Shown here: in pieces, positions 1 to 9,072 of the stretch
Layout of the letters: each line of letters starts with the position of its first letter
Position numbering within the stretch: position 1 is the stretch's first letter
NCBI RefSeq assembly: GCF_019511605.1
Contig: NZ_JAEUAV010000014.1
Location: 113,614 to 177,613, forward strand
Source of the DNA: Paraburkholderia phenoliruptrix
Lineage (GTDB): Bacteria > Pseudomonadota > Gammaproteobacteria > Burkholderiales > Burkholderiaceae
Reading direction: 5' to 3'
Length of the DNA: 64,000 nt
Translations under genes and position numbers: made by a program
The notes under the pieces: model-generated
Told to the model about the DNA's origin: nothing
The model's database searches: none
The model's input: the letters and a program-made list of their open reading frames with translations, nothing else

Positions 1-248
1 CTCGGGCTGCTGGCCGCCTGCGCCTTGCCCGGCGCGCGCACTTCCTGCTGCACGAAGGTGCCGCGCGCGGAGTGAACCTGCGCGACGAACGTCTTCAATT
101 GCTCGGTACCGCTCGCGAAAGCCTGCGAAGCGACCAGCATCGACGCGCCGAGCGCCGCCGCGCCGACACCGCGCGCCACGCTGCGAGCCAGGCGGGCAAA
201 CCGGCCGGAGTTGCTTGACTGGGCATACTGCTGCGCGAATAGCTGCAT
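1..248 (-). CDS. lolA: Outer-membrane lipoprotein carrier protein LolA, N-terminal part (cut by window edge)
   Basis: Only the first 82 codons are inside the window; the gene runs off the left edge. The start ATG at 246-248 has a GGGAGAAAA ribosome-binding site. The first 42 residues or so form a long N-terminal signal region with a hydrophobic stretch ending near SQAFA, followed by a mature start with SGTEQLKTFV and RGTFVQQ, typical of the LolA N-terminus. LolA carries outer-membrane lipoproteins across the periplasm from LolCDE to LolB. The position directly downstream of ftsK on the same strand matches the usual ftsK-lolA order in betaproteobacteria, which is the main support for the call because the diagnostic C-terminal part is missing. 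Confidence 0.8.
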   Translation of the reverse strand, partial: MQLFAQQYAQSSNSGRFARLARSVARGVGAAALGASMLVASQAFASGTEQLKTFVAQVHSARGTFVQQEVRAPGKAQAASSP

Positions 249-515
249 ATGGTTTTCTCCCTTGATTTGAATTCGTTGAACGGCCGAGCTGGTCGCGGCG
301 CGTGGTGATAGTCGTGTTGCTTGCGGCCTCTCGCAAAACCGCGCGCAGCGTCAGATACGGCGCGCGATTCGCGGACCTCGGCACATACGCGTGAGACTGA
401 ACCCGCTCCCAAGCCGTCTTGGGGTTTGGACCGCAGCTTAGGCAGCGAGTCTTAAGCGAAGCTTAGGAGCAAACGTCTGGAAACGGACGTTACAGACGGA
501 CACGAGCCCTTGCGC
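249..515. other. ftsK-lolA intergenic region
   Basis: This 267-bp gap holds a small inverted repeat CCCAAG-CCGT-CTTGGG at 409-424 that could slow transcription leaving ftsK, but it has no U-run on the minus strand. A direct repeat of AGCTTAGG lies near 434 and 463. I see no convincing sigma70 promoter for lolA. Confidence 0.4.
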
Positions 516-2831
516 TCAGTCCGCCTCGCGCGCCGGCGCGAGAATCTCGCGATTGCCGTTCGACGACATGGCCGACACGACGCCCGAGTTTTCCATCTGC
601 TCGAGCAAACGCGCCGCGCGGTTATAGCCGATGCGCAAATGCCGCTGCACCAGCGAAATGGACGCGCGTTTGTTCTTCAGCACCACGTCCACCGCCTGGT
701 CGTAGAGCGGGTCGGACTCGCCGTCGCCCGAGCCGCCGCCGCCGGCACCCGCGGAGCCTTCGTCGCCCTCGCCGGTCACGCCGCCTTCCAGAATGCCCTC
801 GATATAGTTCGGCTCGCCCTGCTCCTTGAGCTTGTCGACCACGCGGTGCACTTCCTCGTCGGACACGAACGCGCCGTGCACGCGCACCGGCAAGCCGCTG
901 CCCGGCGGCAGATACAGCATGTCGCCCATGCCGAGCAGCGATTCCGCGCCCTGCTGGTCCAGAATCGTGCGCGAGTCGATTTTCGACGACACCTGGAACG
1001 CCATTCGCGTCGGCACGTTTGCCTTGATAAGACCCGTGATCACGTCGACCGACGGACGCTGCGTCGCGAGAATCAGATGGATACCCGCCGCGCGCGCCTT
1101 CTGCGCGATCCGCGCGATCAGTTCCTCGACCTTCTTGCCGACCACCATCATCAGGTCCGCGAGTTCGTCGATCACGATCACGATGTTCGGCAGGCGCGTG
1201 AGCGGTTCAGGATCGTCCGGCGTGAGACTGAACGGGTTCGGCAGCTTTTCCTCGCGCTTTGCGGCTTCGTCGATCTTGTTGTTGTAGCCCGCGAGATTGC
1301 GCACGCCGAGCTTGCTCATCAGCTTGTAGCGGCGCTCCATTTCGGCGACTGCCCAGTTGAGCGCGTGGCCGGCCTGGCGCATGTCCGTCACGACCGGACA
1401 GAGCAGATGCGGAATGCCTTCGTAGACGCTCATTTCGAGCATCTTCGGATCGATCAGGATCATGCGCACCTGGTCGGCGCTCGCCTTGTAAAGCAGCGAC
1501 AGAATCATCGCGTTGATACCCACCGACTTGCCCGAGCCGGTGGTGCCGGCCACCAGCAGGTGCGGCATCTTCGCGAGGTCGGCGCACACGGGCTTGCCGC
1601 CGATGTCCTTGCCAAGGCCCATGGTCAGCGGCGAGGCGGCGTCCGCATAAACCGCCGAGCCGAGAATCTCCGACAGACTCACGGTCTGGCGGCGCTGGTT
1701 CGGCAATTCGAGGGCCATGTAGTTCTTGCCCGGAATCGTTTCGACCACGCGAATGGACACGAGCGACAGCGAACGCGCGAGGTCTTTCGCCAGATTCACG
1801 ATCTGGCTGCCCTTCACGCCGGTGGCCGGCTCGATCTCATAGCGCGTGACGACGGGGCCCGGATAGGCAGCGACCACGCTCACCTCCACTCCGAAGTCCT
1901 TGAGCTTCTTCTCGATCAGACGCGAGGTGAATTCGAGCGTATCTGCGGAGATGGTTTCCTGCGCGGCGGGCGCGGGATCGAGCAGCGAAATGGGCGGCAG
2001 CGTGGAATCGCCGGGCAGATCGGTGAACAGCGGCACCTGCCGTTCTTTTTCGACCCGCTCCGACTTGGCCGGCGTGACGACCGGCGGCACGATCACTACC
2101 GGCTCGTGTTCCTCGATACGCACGCGGCCCTTCTCGACCTTGCCCTCGCGCCTGACGGCGGCCGCCTCGCCCAGCTTGCGATCGCGCCCCGCCTCGCGGC
2201 GCAGCTTTGCAAAGGTGACGGCCGAGATGATCGACTCGCCGACCTTTTCCGCCACGGAGAGCCACGAGAAGCGGAAATACAGCGACAGGCCGATGGCCAG
2301 CACGATCAGCAACGCCAGCGTGCCGCCCGTGAAGCCGAGTGCATGCGAGACACCGCGCGCGACCGTCTCGCCGATCACGCCGCCCGGCGCGCGCGGCAAT
2401 TGCACCTTCAGCGACCACATGCGCAGCGCCTCGATACCGTCGCAGGCGAGCAGCACCAGCATGAACGCGAACGCGTCCGCAAGCCAGGTGGTGTCGCGCG
2501 GCGCGTCTTCCGGCAATTCCTCGTGACGGGTAATGCGCTTGTAGTTCGCGGAGATGTGCCGGCCGAGCAGCACGATCCACCAGTAGGCGGACAGGCCGAA
2601 CAGTAGCAGCAGAATGTCCGAAGTCCACGCGCCCACGCGCCCCGCCCAGTTGGCGATGTGATCGACCTGCGCGGCGTGCGTCCAGCTCGGGTCGCGCCGG
2701 CTGTAGCTGACGAGCGCCATCAGCAGGAACACGCCGAGCGCGACCTGCAGGATCCAGCGGATTTCGGTGAAGAGGCGCGACATGCGGTGCGGCAATGCCT
2801 GCGCGCTCGCGGAATAAGGAGCTTTTGCCAT
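516..2831 (-). CDS. ftsK: DNA translocase FtsK
   Basis: A 771-residue FtsK. Roughly residues 20-200 hold four hydrophobic membrane segments that anchor the protein at the septum. A short charged linker follows (about 200-290), then the motor with Walker A GTTGSGKS (Lys435) and Walker B IVIVIDELAD, and finally a C-terminal winged-helix gamma domain (DPLYDQAVDVV through RAARLLEQME) that reads KOPS sequences and activates XerCD at dif. The linker is much shorter than in E. coli FtsK (about 1330 residues), as is usual in this group. I chose the ATG at 2829-2831 (MAKAPYSAS) because the reading frame upstream of it is low-complexity and lacks a ribosome-binding site. Transcribed toward lolA, with a 267-bp gap. 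Confidence 0.95.
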   Translation of the reverse strand: MAKAPYSASAQALPHRMSRLFTEIRWILQVALGVFLLMALVSYSRRDPSWTHAAQVDHIANWAGRVGAWTSDILLLLFGLSAYWWIVLLGRHISANYKRITRHEELPEDAPRDTTWLADAFAFMLVLLACDGIEALRMWSLKVQLPRAPGGVIGETVARGVSHALGFTGGTLALLIVLAIGLSLYFRFSWLSVAEKVGESIISAVTFAKLRREAGRDRKLGEAAAVRREGKVEKGRVRIEEHEPVVIVPPVVTPAKSERVEKERQVPLFTDLPGDSTLPPISLLDPAPAAQETISADTLEFTSRLIEKKLKDFGVEVSVVAAYPGPVVTRYEIEPATGVKGSQIVNLAKDLARSLSLVSIRVVETIPGKNYMALELPNQRRQTVSLSEILGSAVYADAASPLTMGLGKDIGGKPVCADLAKMPHLLVAGTTGSGKSVGINAMILSLLYKASADQVRMILIDPKMLEMSVYEGIPHLLCPVVTDMRQAGHALNWAVAEMERRYKLMSKLGVRNLAGYNNKIDEAAKREEKLPNPFSLTPDDPEPLTRLPNIVIVIDELADLMMVVGKKVEELIARIAQKARAAGIHLILATQRPSVDVITGLIKANVPTRMAFQVSSKIDSRTILDQQGAESLLGMGDMLYLPPGSGLPVRVHGAFVSDEEVHRVVDKLKEQGEPNYIEGILEGGVTGEGDEGSAGAGGGGSGDGESDPLYDQAVDVVLKNKRASISLVQRHLRIGYNRAARLLEQMENSGVVSAMSSNGNREILAPAREAD

Positions 2832-3147
2832 TGATCCTGTTGCTTGTGTGGCCAGTCCGGTGTGCCGGGCGCTGCGCGGCTGCGGGCACGGCGCCGTCGA
2901 CCCGAAACTTCGATCCGGCCTATTGTAAACGCAGTGCCCCAAGGCAGGCTGTAAATGACGGTAACCTGGCCGATTGGCCACGCGCGCGCCGCGCGCAGCG
3001 ATGTGCCGGGCTATCGCTGCGATGGAAAAGCTTCATGGAGCAGGCGGCCGCCCCGCCCTTTATAATGGCCGACTGATGCCCATCTACAGTTTCAGCCAAG
3101 TCGCGTTGCCCGCATGGGCGGGCAGCGCGCCGTAAAAGGATTTGATC
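2832..3147. other. Divergent ftsK / trxB promoter region
   Basis: This 316-bp gap separates ftsK (minus) from trxB (plus). On minus, TTTACAAT with a -10-like TACAAT at 2927-2922 lies 91 bp before the ftsK ATG. On plus, a perfect TATAAT lies at 3061-3066. Neither has a good -35 hexamer. Nothing coding is supported between them. Confidence 0.45.
3061..3066 (+). promoter_or_regulatory. Candidate -10 element of trxB
   Basis: A perfect TATAAT lies 81 bp upstream of the trxB start codon. The -35 region is GC-rich and does not match consensus, so activator dependence or a different promoter is possible. Confidence 0.45.
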
Positions 3148-4149
3148 ATGCCCGCAACTTCCACGAAACACGCCAAGGTTCTGATTCTCGGTTCCGGTCC
3201 CGCCGGCTACACTGCCGCGGTCTACGCAGCGCGCGCCAACCTCGCGCCGGTGCTCGTCACCGGCCTTGCGCAAGGCGGCCAGTTGATGACCACGACCGAC
3301 GTCGAAAACTGGCCCGCCGACGCCAACGGCGTGCAGGGCCCAGAACTGATGGCGCGCTTCCTGGAGCACGCTGAGCGCTTTAACACCGAAATCATCTTCG
3401 ACCACATCCACACGGCGAAGCTCAATGAAAAGCCGATCCGCCTGATCGGCGATTCGGGCGAATACACCTGCGATTCGCTGATCATCTCGACGGGTGCGTC
3501 GGCGCAATACCTCGGCCTGCCCTCGGAAGAAGCGTTCATGGGCAAGGGCGTGTCCGCGTGCGCAACGTGCGACGGCTTTTTCTACAAGCAGCAGCACGTG
3601 GCCGTGGTCGGCGGCGGCAATACCGCGGTCGAAGAGGCACTGTACCTGTCGGGCATCGCAAAGAAGGTCACGGTGATCCATCGCCGCGACAAGTTCCGCG
3701 CGGAGCCGATCCTGATCGACCGCCTGCTCGCGAAAGAGAAGGAAGGCGTCGTCGAGATCAAATGGAACCATACGCTCGACGAAGTGACCGGCGACCAGTC
3801 GGGCGTGACCGGCGTGCGCATCAAGCATACGCAAACCGGCGAGACGACGGACATCGCTTTGCAGGGCCTTTTCGTCGCGATTGGCCACAAGCCGAACACG
3901 GACATTTTCGAAGGCCAACTGGAGATGAAGAACGGCTACATTATCACCAAGGGCGGCCTGAACGGCTTTGCCACGGCCACCAGCGTGCCGGGCGTGTTCG
4001 CGGCCGGCGACGTGCAGGACCACGTGTACCGTCAGGCGATCACGAGCGCGGGCACCGGCTGTATGGCTGCACTCGACGCGCAGCGCTATCTGGAAACCAT
4101 CAACGAGATGGCCGGCGAACATGCGATGAGCCAGGAAGCCGAGCGTTGA
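3148..4149 (+). CDS. trxB: Thioredoxin reductase (NADPH)
   Basis: A 333-residue low-molecular-weight thioredoxin reductase that passes electrons from NADPH through FAD to thioredoxin in the cytoplasm. Visible are the FAD-binding GSGPAG near residue 14, the redox-active CATC (Cys138 and Cys141, followed by DG), the NADP-binding VVGGGNTAVEEA, and the C-terminal FAD motif VFAAGDVQD. The start is the ATG at 3148 (MPATSTKHAKV), eight bases after AAAAGGA; a TTG six bases upstream is in frame but less well placed. It is followed by an intrinsic terminator at 4218-4253, so it is probably monocistronic. Divergent from ftsK, the usual arrangement in Burkholderiaceae. Confidence 0.97.
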   Translation: MPATSTKHAKVLILGSGPAGYTAAVYAARANLAPVLVTGLAQGGQLMTTTDVENWPADANGVQGPELMARFLEHAERFNTEIIFDHIHTAKLNEKPIRLIGDSGEYTCDSLIISTGASAQYLGLPSEEAFMGKGVSACATCDGFFYKQQHVAVVGGGNTAVEEALYLSGIAKKVTVIHRRDKFRAEPILIDRLLAKEKEGVVEIKWNHTLDEVTGDQSGVTGVRIKHTQTGETTDIALQGLFVAIGHKPNTDIFEGQLEMKNGYIITKGGLNGFATATSVPGVFAAGDVQDHVYRQAITSAGTGCMAALDAQRYLETINEMAGEHAMSQEAER

Positions 4150-4217
4150 TGCAAAGCGCCTGCACGCCAACGCAACGGTAAAATGGCGGCTGGGCCTTGC
4201 CCGGCTGCTAGCTGAAT

Positions 4218-4253
4218 GAAAGGCCGCGGCTCACTTGCCGGCGGCCTTTTTTC
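4218..4253 (+). terminator. Intrinsic terminator of trxB
   Basis: The inverted repeat AAGGCCGC...GCGGCCTT is followed by a run of six T residues (4248-4252 region), about 70 bp after the trxB stop codon. It has the form of a Rho-independent terminator on the plus strand. Confidence 0.8.
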
Positions 4254-4357
4254 ATGCGAAGCCGCAGCATGGTTGCGCGAGGCGCCGCGTGACCGGATTG
4301 CTGGCCGATCAGCTCGTTCAGGCCGTTTTTTTCGCATTTTCCGCGTCCACTACCGCT

Positions 4358-5131
4358 ATGCCGAAGAACCACCCTCATCCGAACGAGCCGAAGCGCGCAC
4401 GCGCCGCCGCGCCGGCCGCGCGCGAACCGGCGACGCCCGCCGCGAAGCCTGCCATCGAGCCGGCTGCGGGGCTCGCGGGCCTCTCCGCGTTGCGCGACGC
4501 ATTGAAGATCGACGCGCAAAAACGCGAGCGCGAACGCGCGGCGGCCGCCGCCGCACAGCGCGAAGCAGCCGCGGACGCCGACCTGTTTCGCCGCGAGATC
4601 GGCGAGGTTGCGCCGCTCGCGGTGCCGCCGCGTGCATCGTTGCCGCGCAATCCTCCGCCGCCGCTGCCGGTGCAAACCCTCCTCGACGAAGAAGCGGTGC
4701 TGCACGAAGCCATCTCCGACGAGTACGACCCCGAAGTACTGCTCGACACCGACGAAACGCTCTCCTATTGCCGCCCCGGCGTGAGCCAGGAAGTCGTGCG
4801 CAAACTGCGGCGCGGCGACTGGATCGTGCAGGCGCAGATCGATCTGCATGGCATGCGCCGCGAAGAAGCGCGCGAGGCGCTGGCCGAGTTCATCCGCGAG
4901 TCGGTCAAGCGCGGCTTGCGCTGTCTGCGCGTGATTCACGGCAAGGGCCTCGGGTCCATCGGCAAGGAACCCGTGCTGAAGGGCAAAGTGCGGGCGTGGC
5001 TCGTGCAAAAGAACGAAGTGATCGCGTTCTGCCAGGCCCGCCCGCATGACGGCGGCGCCGGCGCGGTGGTGGTGCTGCTTCAGCCGGGGGCGGCGCCGGC
5101 TCACGCCAGACCTTCGACGGAGCCGCGGTGA
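4358..5131 (+). CDS. Smr/MutS2 domain-containing protein
   Basis: A 257-residue protein with a charged, Ala-rich N-terminal half and a C-terminal Smr domain. The domain shows DLHGM (Asp162 to Met166) and HGKG (from His194), the two signature motifs of the Smr nuclease family. Family members cleave or nick nucleic acids (RNA or DNA, depending on the member); the E. coli counterpart is SmrB/YfcN-like, which acts on mRNA at collided ribosomes. Whether this protein does the same is inference. I chose the ATG at 4358 (MPKNHPHPNE) because the longer in-frame extension overlaps the trxB terminator. Its stop overlaps the GTG start of the next gene by four bases (GTGA), suggesting translational coupling. 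Confidence 0.85.
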   Translation: MPKNHPHPNEPKRARAAAPAAREPATPAAKPAIEPAAGLAGLSALRDALKIDAQKRERERAAAAAAQREAAADADLFRREIGEVAPLAVPPRASLPRNPPPPLPVQTLLDEEAVLHEAISDEYDPEVLLDTDETLSYCRPGVSQEVVRKLRRGDWIVQAQIDLHGMRREEAREALAEFIRESVKRGLRCLRVIHGKGLGSIGKEPVLKGKVRAWLVQKNEVIAFCQARPHDGGAGAVVVLLQPGAAPAHARPSTEPR

Positions 5132-5751
5132 TCCACCCCAGACTCACGCTCGCGCTTTCCATCATGGAGGCGCTGGCCATCTTCGCGTACGCCATTTCCG
5201 GTTTCATCGAGGCGAGGACACGGCGCCTCGACGCGGTCGGCACGTTTCTCGTCGCAATCGCCACGGCTTTCGGCGGCGGCACGCTGCGCGACGTGCTGCT
5301 CGAGCGCCGGCCGTTCTATTGGGTCGAGCATCAGGACTACCTGATTGCGATCTTCGCGATGTCGCTGTTCGCGCCCACGCTGCTCAAGATGACCTCGCGC
5401 CTCTTGTCCGAGCGCGTGCTGCTGGTGGCCGATGCGATCGGCCTTGGCCTTTTCAGCATTGCGGGCACCTCCATCGCGCACGACGCGCAAATGCCCTGGT
5501 TCACGTCCGTGATGATGGGCGTGGCCACCGGCGTGTTCGGCGGCGTGATCCGCGACGTGCTGTGCAACGAAGTGCCGCTTATTCTGCGCGATTCGCGGCC
5601 CTACGCGACCTGTGCTTTTGTCGGTTGCTGGCTGTATGTGTTGCTGGACTACGTGAACTTCGACACGGTGTATAGCGTGCTGATCGCCACCGGCTTCATT
5701 CTGCTCGCGCGCCTCGCGACGTACCGCTTCGACGTGCGCCTGCCGCATTAG
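5128..5751 (+). CDS. TRIC/UPF0126-family membrane protein (YicG-like)
   Basis: A 207-residue polytopic membrane protein with two repeated halves, each carrying the glycine-rich motif of the UPF0126 family: FGGGTLRDVL in the first half and FGGVIRDVL in the second. About seven hydrophobic segments are visible. Members of the prokaryotic TRIC-like family form trimeric cation-selective channels; E. coli YicG belongs to the same family and has been linked to glycine uptake, so the substrate here is uncertain. The start is GTG at 5128, overlapping the stop of the Smr gene. A 12-bp tandem repeat array begins 21 bp after its stop codon. Confidence 0.82.
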   Translation: MIHPRLTLALSIMEALAIFAYAISGFIEARTRRLDAVGTFLVAIATAFGGGTLRDVLLERRPFYWVEHQDYLIAIFAMSLFAPTLLKMTSRLLSERVLLVADAIGLGLFSIAGTSIAHDAQMPWFTSVMMGVATGVFGGVIRDVLCNEVPLILRDSRPYATCAFVGCWLYVLLDYVNFDTVYSVLIATGFILLARLATYRFDVRLPH

Positions 5752-5772
5752 CAGGGTTTGGCTTTGCGGGGC

Positions 5773-5856
5773 GAGTGACCGACTGGGCGACCGATCAGTG
5801 ACCGCCTGAGCGACCGACTCAGCGACCGCCTGAGCGACGGGCCAAGCGACGAGCGC
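5773..5856. repeat. 12-bp degenerate tandem repeat, 7 copies
   Basis: Seven consecutive 12-bp units, such as AGCGACCGCCTG and AGTGACCGCCTG, run in register from 5773 to 5856 with a conserved GYGACCG core that decays in the last two copies. The array fills most of the gap between the UPF0126-family gene and the downstream GST gene. It looks like slippage-generated intergenic DNA, and I see no promoter in it. Confidence 0.85.
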
Positions 5857-5973
5857 ATGCTCGCGCCGTGCGGTGTGTCGATTTTCACCGCGCCCGTTCG
5901 TCGTGTGTGGACGCCGTGTCCGGAGCGGCCCGACCGGGTCGCAGCACGCGTCGAACCGCCGAAGGTGATTACG

Positions 5974-6633
5974 ATGAGCCTCAAGCTATACGCGCACCCG
6001 TTCTCCTCATACTGCCAGAAGGCGCTGATCGCGCTGTACGAGAACGGTACGCCGTTCGAATTCCGCATGCTCGCGCACGACAATCCGCAGATCATGGCCG
6101 AATTCGCCGAACTGTGGCCAATCAAACGCTTTCCCGTTCTGGTCGACGGCGGGCACACGGTGATGGAGGCGAGCATCATCATCGAATACCTTGGGCTGCA
6201 CTACCCAGGCCCGGTGGCGCTCTTGCCCGCCGACGCCCGCGCCGCGCTCGAGGTGCGCGGCATGGACCGCTTCTTCGACAACTATATTTCGACGCCGCAG
6301 CAGAAGGTCGTGTTCGACAGCCTGCGCCCCGAAGCCGAACGCGACAAGCGCGGGGTTGCCGAAGCGCGCGCGATGCTCGATACAGCCTATGCGTGGCTCG
6401 ACAGGACCATGGCGGGTCGTGAATGGGCTGCAGGCGGCACGTTCAGCCTCGCCGATTGCGCGGCCGCGCCCGCGCTCTTTTACGCCGACTGGACGCACCC
6501 AATCGACGCACGCTTCGCGCAGGTGCGTGCCTATCGCGAGCGTCTGCTGGCGCGTCCGTCGTTTGCCCGTGCGGTGGACGAAGCACGGCCATACCGCCCG
6601 CTGTTCCCGCTCGGCGCGCCGGATAGGGACTGA
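5974..6633 (+). CDS. Glutathione S-transferase family protein
   Basis: A 219-residue GST. The N-terminal thioredoxin-fold domain begins MSLKLYAHPFSSYCQKAL and contains the glutathione-contacting segment RFPVLVDGGHTVMEASIIIEYL (VLVDGG followed by the Glu-Ala-Ser turn). The C-terminal all-helical domain includes FSLADCAAAPALFYADW, the usual N-capping Ser-x-x-Asp of GSTs. Such proteins conjugate glutathione to electrophiles or reduce peroxides; the substrate cannot be read from sequence. The ATG at 5974 is preceded by GAAGGTGA. The next gene, a LysR regulator, follows on the same strand after 139 bp, but co-regulation is only a guess. Confidence 0.88.
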   Translation: MSLKLYAHPFSSYCQKALIALYENGTPFEFRMLAHDNPQIMAEFAELWPIKRFPVLVDGGHTVMEASIIIEYLGLHYPGPVALLPADARAALEVRGMDRFFDNYISTPQQKVVFDSLRPEAERDKRGVAEARAMLDTAYAWLDRTMAGREWAAGGTFSLADCAAAPALFYADWTHPIDARFAQVRAYRERLLARPSFARAVDEARPYRPLFPLGAPDRD

Positions 6634-6772
6634 GCACAGCCGAACCCGGCCTGAACGGACACGGCGGGAACGCGTGCGGTACCGCCGCGGCGCCCAGTTG
6701 CGGACAACATTAATTCGAGCCTATACACTTCACGTCGAAACCTATTTCCAGCAATTACACATAAGGCCAAAC

Positions 6773-7690
6773 ATGGACCGTTTCGAAGCGATGGAGATAT
6801 TTACGCGTGTGGTCGAGGCGAACAGCTTCACGAAAGTATCCGAGTCGCTCGACCTGCCACGCGCCAAGGTGAGCCGCACGATCCAGGCGCTCGAAGAACA
6901 CGTCGGCGTACGCCTGTTGAACCGCTCGACGCGCCAGGTCAGCGTCACCGAAGACGGCGCGCTGTTCTACGACCGCTGCGTGCGCATTCTCGCGGAAGTG
7001 GCGGACGCTGAGTCGTCGCTGTCGAACAAGCGCGAAAACCCGGTGGGCACGATTCGCGTGGACACCTCGGGCACGCTCGCCCGCGCGCTTCTCTTGCCCG
7101 CGCTCGACGACTTCTACCGCCGCTACCCTGAAATCGACGTGCGGCTCGGCCTCGCGGACCGCAACATCGACCTGATTCAGGACGCGGTGGACTGCGTGAT
7201 TCGCATGGGGACGCCGGAGGAATCGAGCCTCGTTGCGCGGCGCATTGGCCATGCGCGGATCGTCACGTGCGCGTCGCCGGCTTATCTGGAGAAATACGGC
7301 ACGCCGACCACGCTCGATCAATTGAGCGAGCACCGCGCGGTCAACTATGTGTCGGCGCGCACCGGCAAAACTTTTCCGTTCGAATACGAAGTGAACGGCG
7401 AGATCGCGAAGGTCACGATGAAAAGCGTGCTCGCGGTGAACGACGGCTCGGTCTACATTCGCGCGGGCGCGCTCGGCCACGGCATCATCCAGCCGTCGCG
7501 CTTCATGGTTGCGCATCTGATCGAGCGCGGCGTGCTAAAGGAGATCCTCACCGACTACACGAGTCCGGGCACGCCGTTGTCGATCCTCTACGCGCATCGC
7601 CGAAATCTCAGCTCGCGGCTGCGCGCGTTCACCGAATGGGTGACGGAACTCGTGCGCAACAATCCGGACCTGCGCATTCCGGACGCTTGA
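6773..7690 (+). CDS. LysR-family transcriptional regulator
   Basis: A 305-residue LysR-type regulator. The N-terminal winged helix-turn-helix covers about residues 1-60, with MEIFTRVVEANSFTKVSESL and LPRAKVSRTIQALEEHVGVR. The rest is a periplasmic-binding-protein-like effector domain, ending TEWVTELVRNN. The DRFEAMEIF start with RSTRQVSVTEDG is typical of the large DsdC/AaeR-like subgroup that often regulates neighbouring redox or aromatic genes. Start ATG at 6773. No divergent partner is adjacent: the GST lies upstream on the same strand and the sugar transporter is convergent, so the target is unknown. Confidence 0.92.
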   Translation: MDRFEAMEIFTRVVEANSFTKVSESLDLPRAKVSRTIQALEEHVGVRLLNRSTRQVSVTEDGALFYDRCVRILAEVADAESSLSNKRENPVGTIRVDTSGTLARALLLPALDDFYRRYPEIDVRLGLADRNIDLIQDAVDCVIRMGTPEESSLVARRIGHARIVTCASPAYLEKYGTPTTLDQLSEHRAVNYVSARTGKTFPFEYEVNGEIAKVTMKSVLAVNDGSVYIRAGALGHGIIQPSRFMVAHLIERGVLKEILTDYTSPGTPLSILYAHRRNLSSRLRAFTEWVTELVRNNPDLRIPDA

Positions 7691-7755
7691 CGCGCGGGGA
7701 ACGGGTTCTTCCGAAGCAAACGCACGAGTAAAAGCAAAAAGAAGAAGCAAAAAGA

Positions 7756-7793
7756 AAAAGCCCCTTGTCTCTCGCGAGCCAAGGGGCTTTTCC
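7756..7793. terminator. Bidirectional intrinsic terminator between LysR gene and sugar ABC operon
   Basis: AAGCCCCTTG (7759-7768) pairs perfectly with CAAGGGGCTT (7780-7789). It is flanked by an A-run on the left and TTTT on the right, so it can act on both converging transcripts (LysR gene on plus, transporter ATPase gene on minus). Confidence 0.85.
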
Positions 7794-7836
7794 GTTGCAC
7801 GAACAGACAGTGCGAAATTGAGTCAGAAGTCTCGCC

Positions 7837-8952
7837 TTAAGCGATCCGTTCTTCGTTCGACGGATCGAACAGCACCGCCTTCGACGTATCGAACAACAGC
7901 GTGGTGTTCGTCAACGGCTGCGGGTTCGATGCCGGGTGCACGCGGCTCACCACGCGCTTGCCGTTGACCTGCGCGAATACCAGCGTGTCCGGACCGGTCG
8001 GCTCGATCACGTCGACTTTCACGTCGATCTGCTGCAGCTTGCCGTGGTCGCCATGCGCGCCGCGCGAATCGGTAATGCGCTCCGGCCGCAAGCCGAGAAT
8101 CACCTCACGGCCAATATGCGACTTGACCTTGGCCGAGTCGAACGGCAGCAGCAGCGCGGTGCGCGCCACGCCGGTATCCAGTTCGAGGCCCACGCCCGCA
8201 CCCTGCTCGACCAGCTTGCCCTGAATGAAGTTCATCGGCGGCGCGCCGATAAAGCCCGCCACGAACAGATTCGACGGCGAGTCGTAGATTTCCTGCGGTG
8301 CGCCGAACTGCTGGACGATGCCGTCTTTCATCACGGCGATGCGGTCGCCGAGCGTCATCGCCTCGATCTGGTCGTGCGTCACATAGACAATCGTCGTGCC
8401 GAGGCGCTGATGCAGCAGCTTGATTTCCGAGCGCATCTCGATACGCAGCTTGGCGTCCAGATTGGACAGCGGCTCGTCGAACAGGAACATCACCGGGTCG
8501 CGCGCGAGCGCACGGCCCATTGCCACGCGCTGACGCTGGCCGCCGGACAACTGCCCCGGCTTGCGATCGAGCAGGTGCGTGATCTGCAGCGTGTTCGACA
8601 CGCGCTCGACAATCTGCGCCTGCTCGCTCTTGGGCACCTTGCGGATGTTCAGGCCGAAGGAGATGTTCTCGCGCACCGTCATGGACGGATACAGCGCGTA
8701 CGACTGGAACACCATTGCGATGTCGCGGTCTTTCGGCGAGAGGTTGTTCACCGTCTTGCCGTCGATCTGGATCTCGCCCTTGGTCACCGTTTCGAGGCCG
8801 GCAATCATGTTGAGCAGCGTCGACTTGCCGCAGCCCGAGCCGCCGACGAGAATCAGGAACTGGCCGTCTTCGATGTCGATGTTGACACCCTTCAGAACCG
8901 GCACCCCATTCGGGTAAGTCTTGTACACGTCACGGATGGAAAGGCTTGCCAT
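7837..8952 (-). CDS. gtsD: Sugar ABC transporter ATP-binding protein (GtsD/UgpC/MalK family)
   Basis: A 371-residue ATPase of the CUT1 carbohydrate importer class. It shows Walker A GGSGCGKST (Lys43), the Q-loop at MVFQSYALYP, signature LSGGQRQRVAMGRAL, Walker B VMFLFDEPLSNLD, and the switch histidine in YVTHDQIEAM. A C-terminal MalK-type regulatory OB domain occupies about residues 240-371. Automatic annotation often calls such proteins UgpC, but position at the end of a gtsABCD-like operon divergent from zwf-pgl-glk points to glucose or a related hexose; that substrate call is inference. It lies 120 bp after gtsC, has AGAGGA before the ATG, and is followed by a strong terminator. Confidence 0.9.
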   Translation of the reverse strand: MASLSIRDVYKTYPNGVPVLKGVNIDIEDGQFLILVGGSGCGKSTLLNMIAGLETVTKGEIQIDGKTVNNLSPKDRDIAMVFQSYALYPSMTVRENISFGLNIRKVPKSEQAQIVERVSNTLQITHLLDRKPGQLSGGQRQRVAMGRALARDPVMFLFDEPLSNLDAKLRIEMRSEIKLLHQRLGTTIVYVTHDQIEAMTLGDRIAVMKDGIVQQFGAPQEIYDSPSNLFVAGFIGAPPMNFIQGKLVEQGAGVGLELDTGVARTALLLPFDSAKVKSHIGREVILGLRPERITDSRGAHGDHGKLQQIDVKVDVIEPTGPDTLVFAQVNGKRVVSRVHPASNPQPLTNTTLLFDTSKAVLFDPSNEERIA

Positions 8953-9072
8953 GCTGTGAATCCTCTAGTCTCTGGTACTGCTTGAAAGCGTCTTGTCGGA
9001 TGGCGGCGGTGCTCATGTGCCCGTATGTGCGGTGCACGAAGCGCCGCCGCGCTCGGATGATCTCGCGAGGCG

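Noticed and set aside
510..2606. Long open frame opposite ftsK on the plus strand
   Set aside because: It is the mirror of a well-conserved gene; its composition (Arg/His-rich) is typical of antisense frames in GC-rich DNA and it has no ribosome-binding site.
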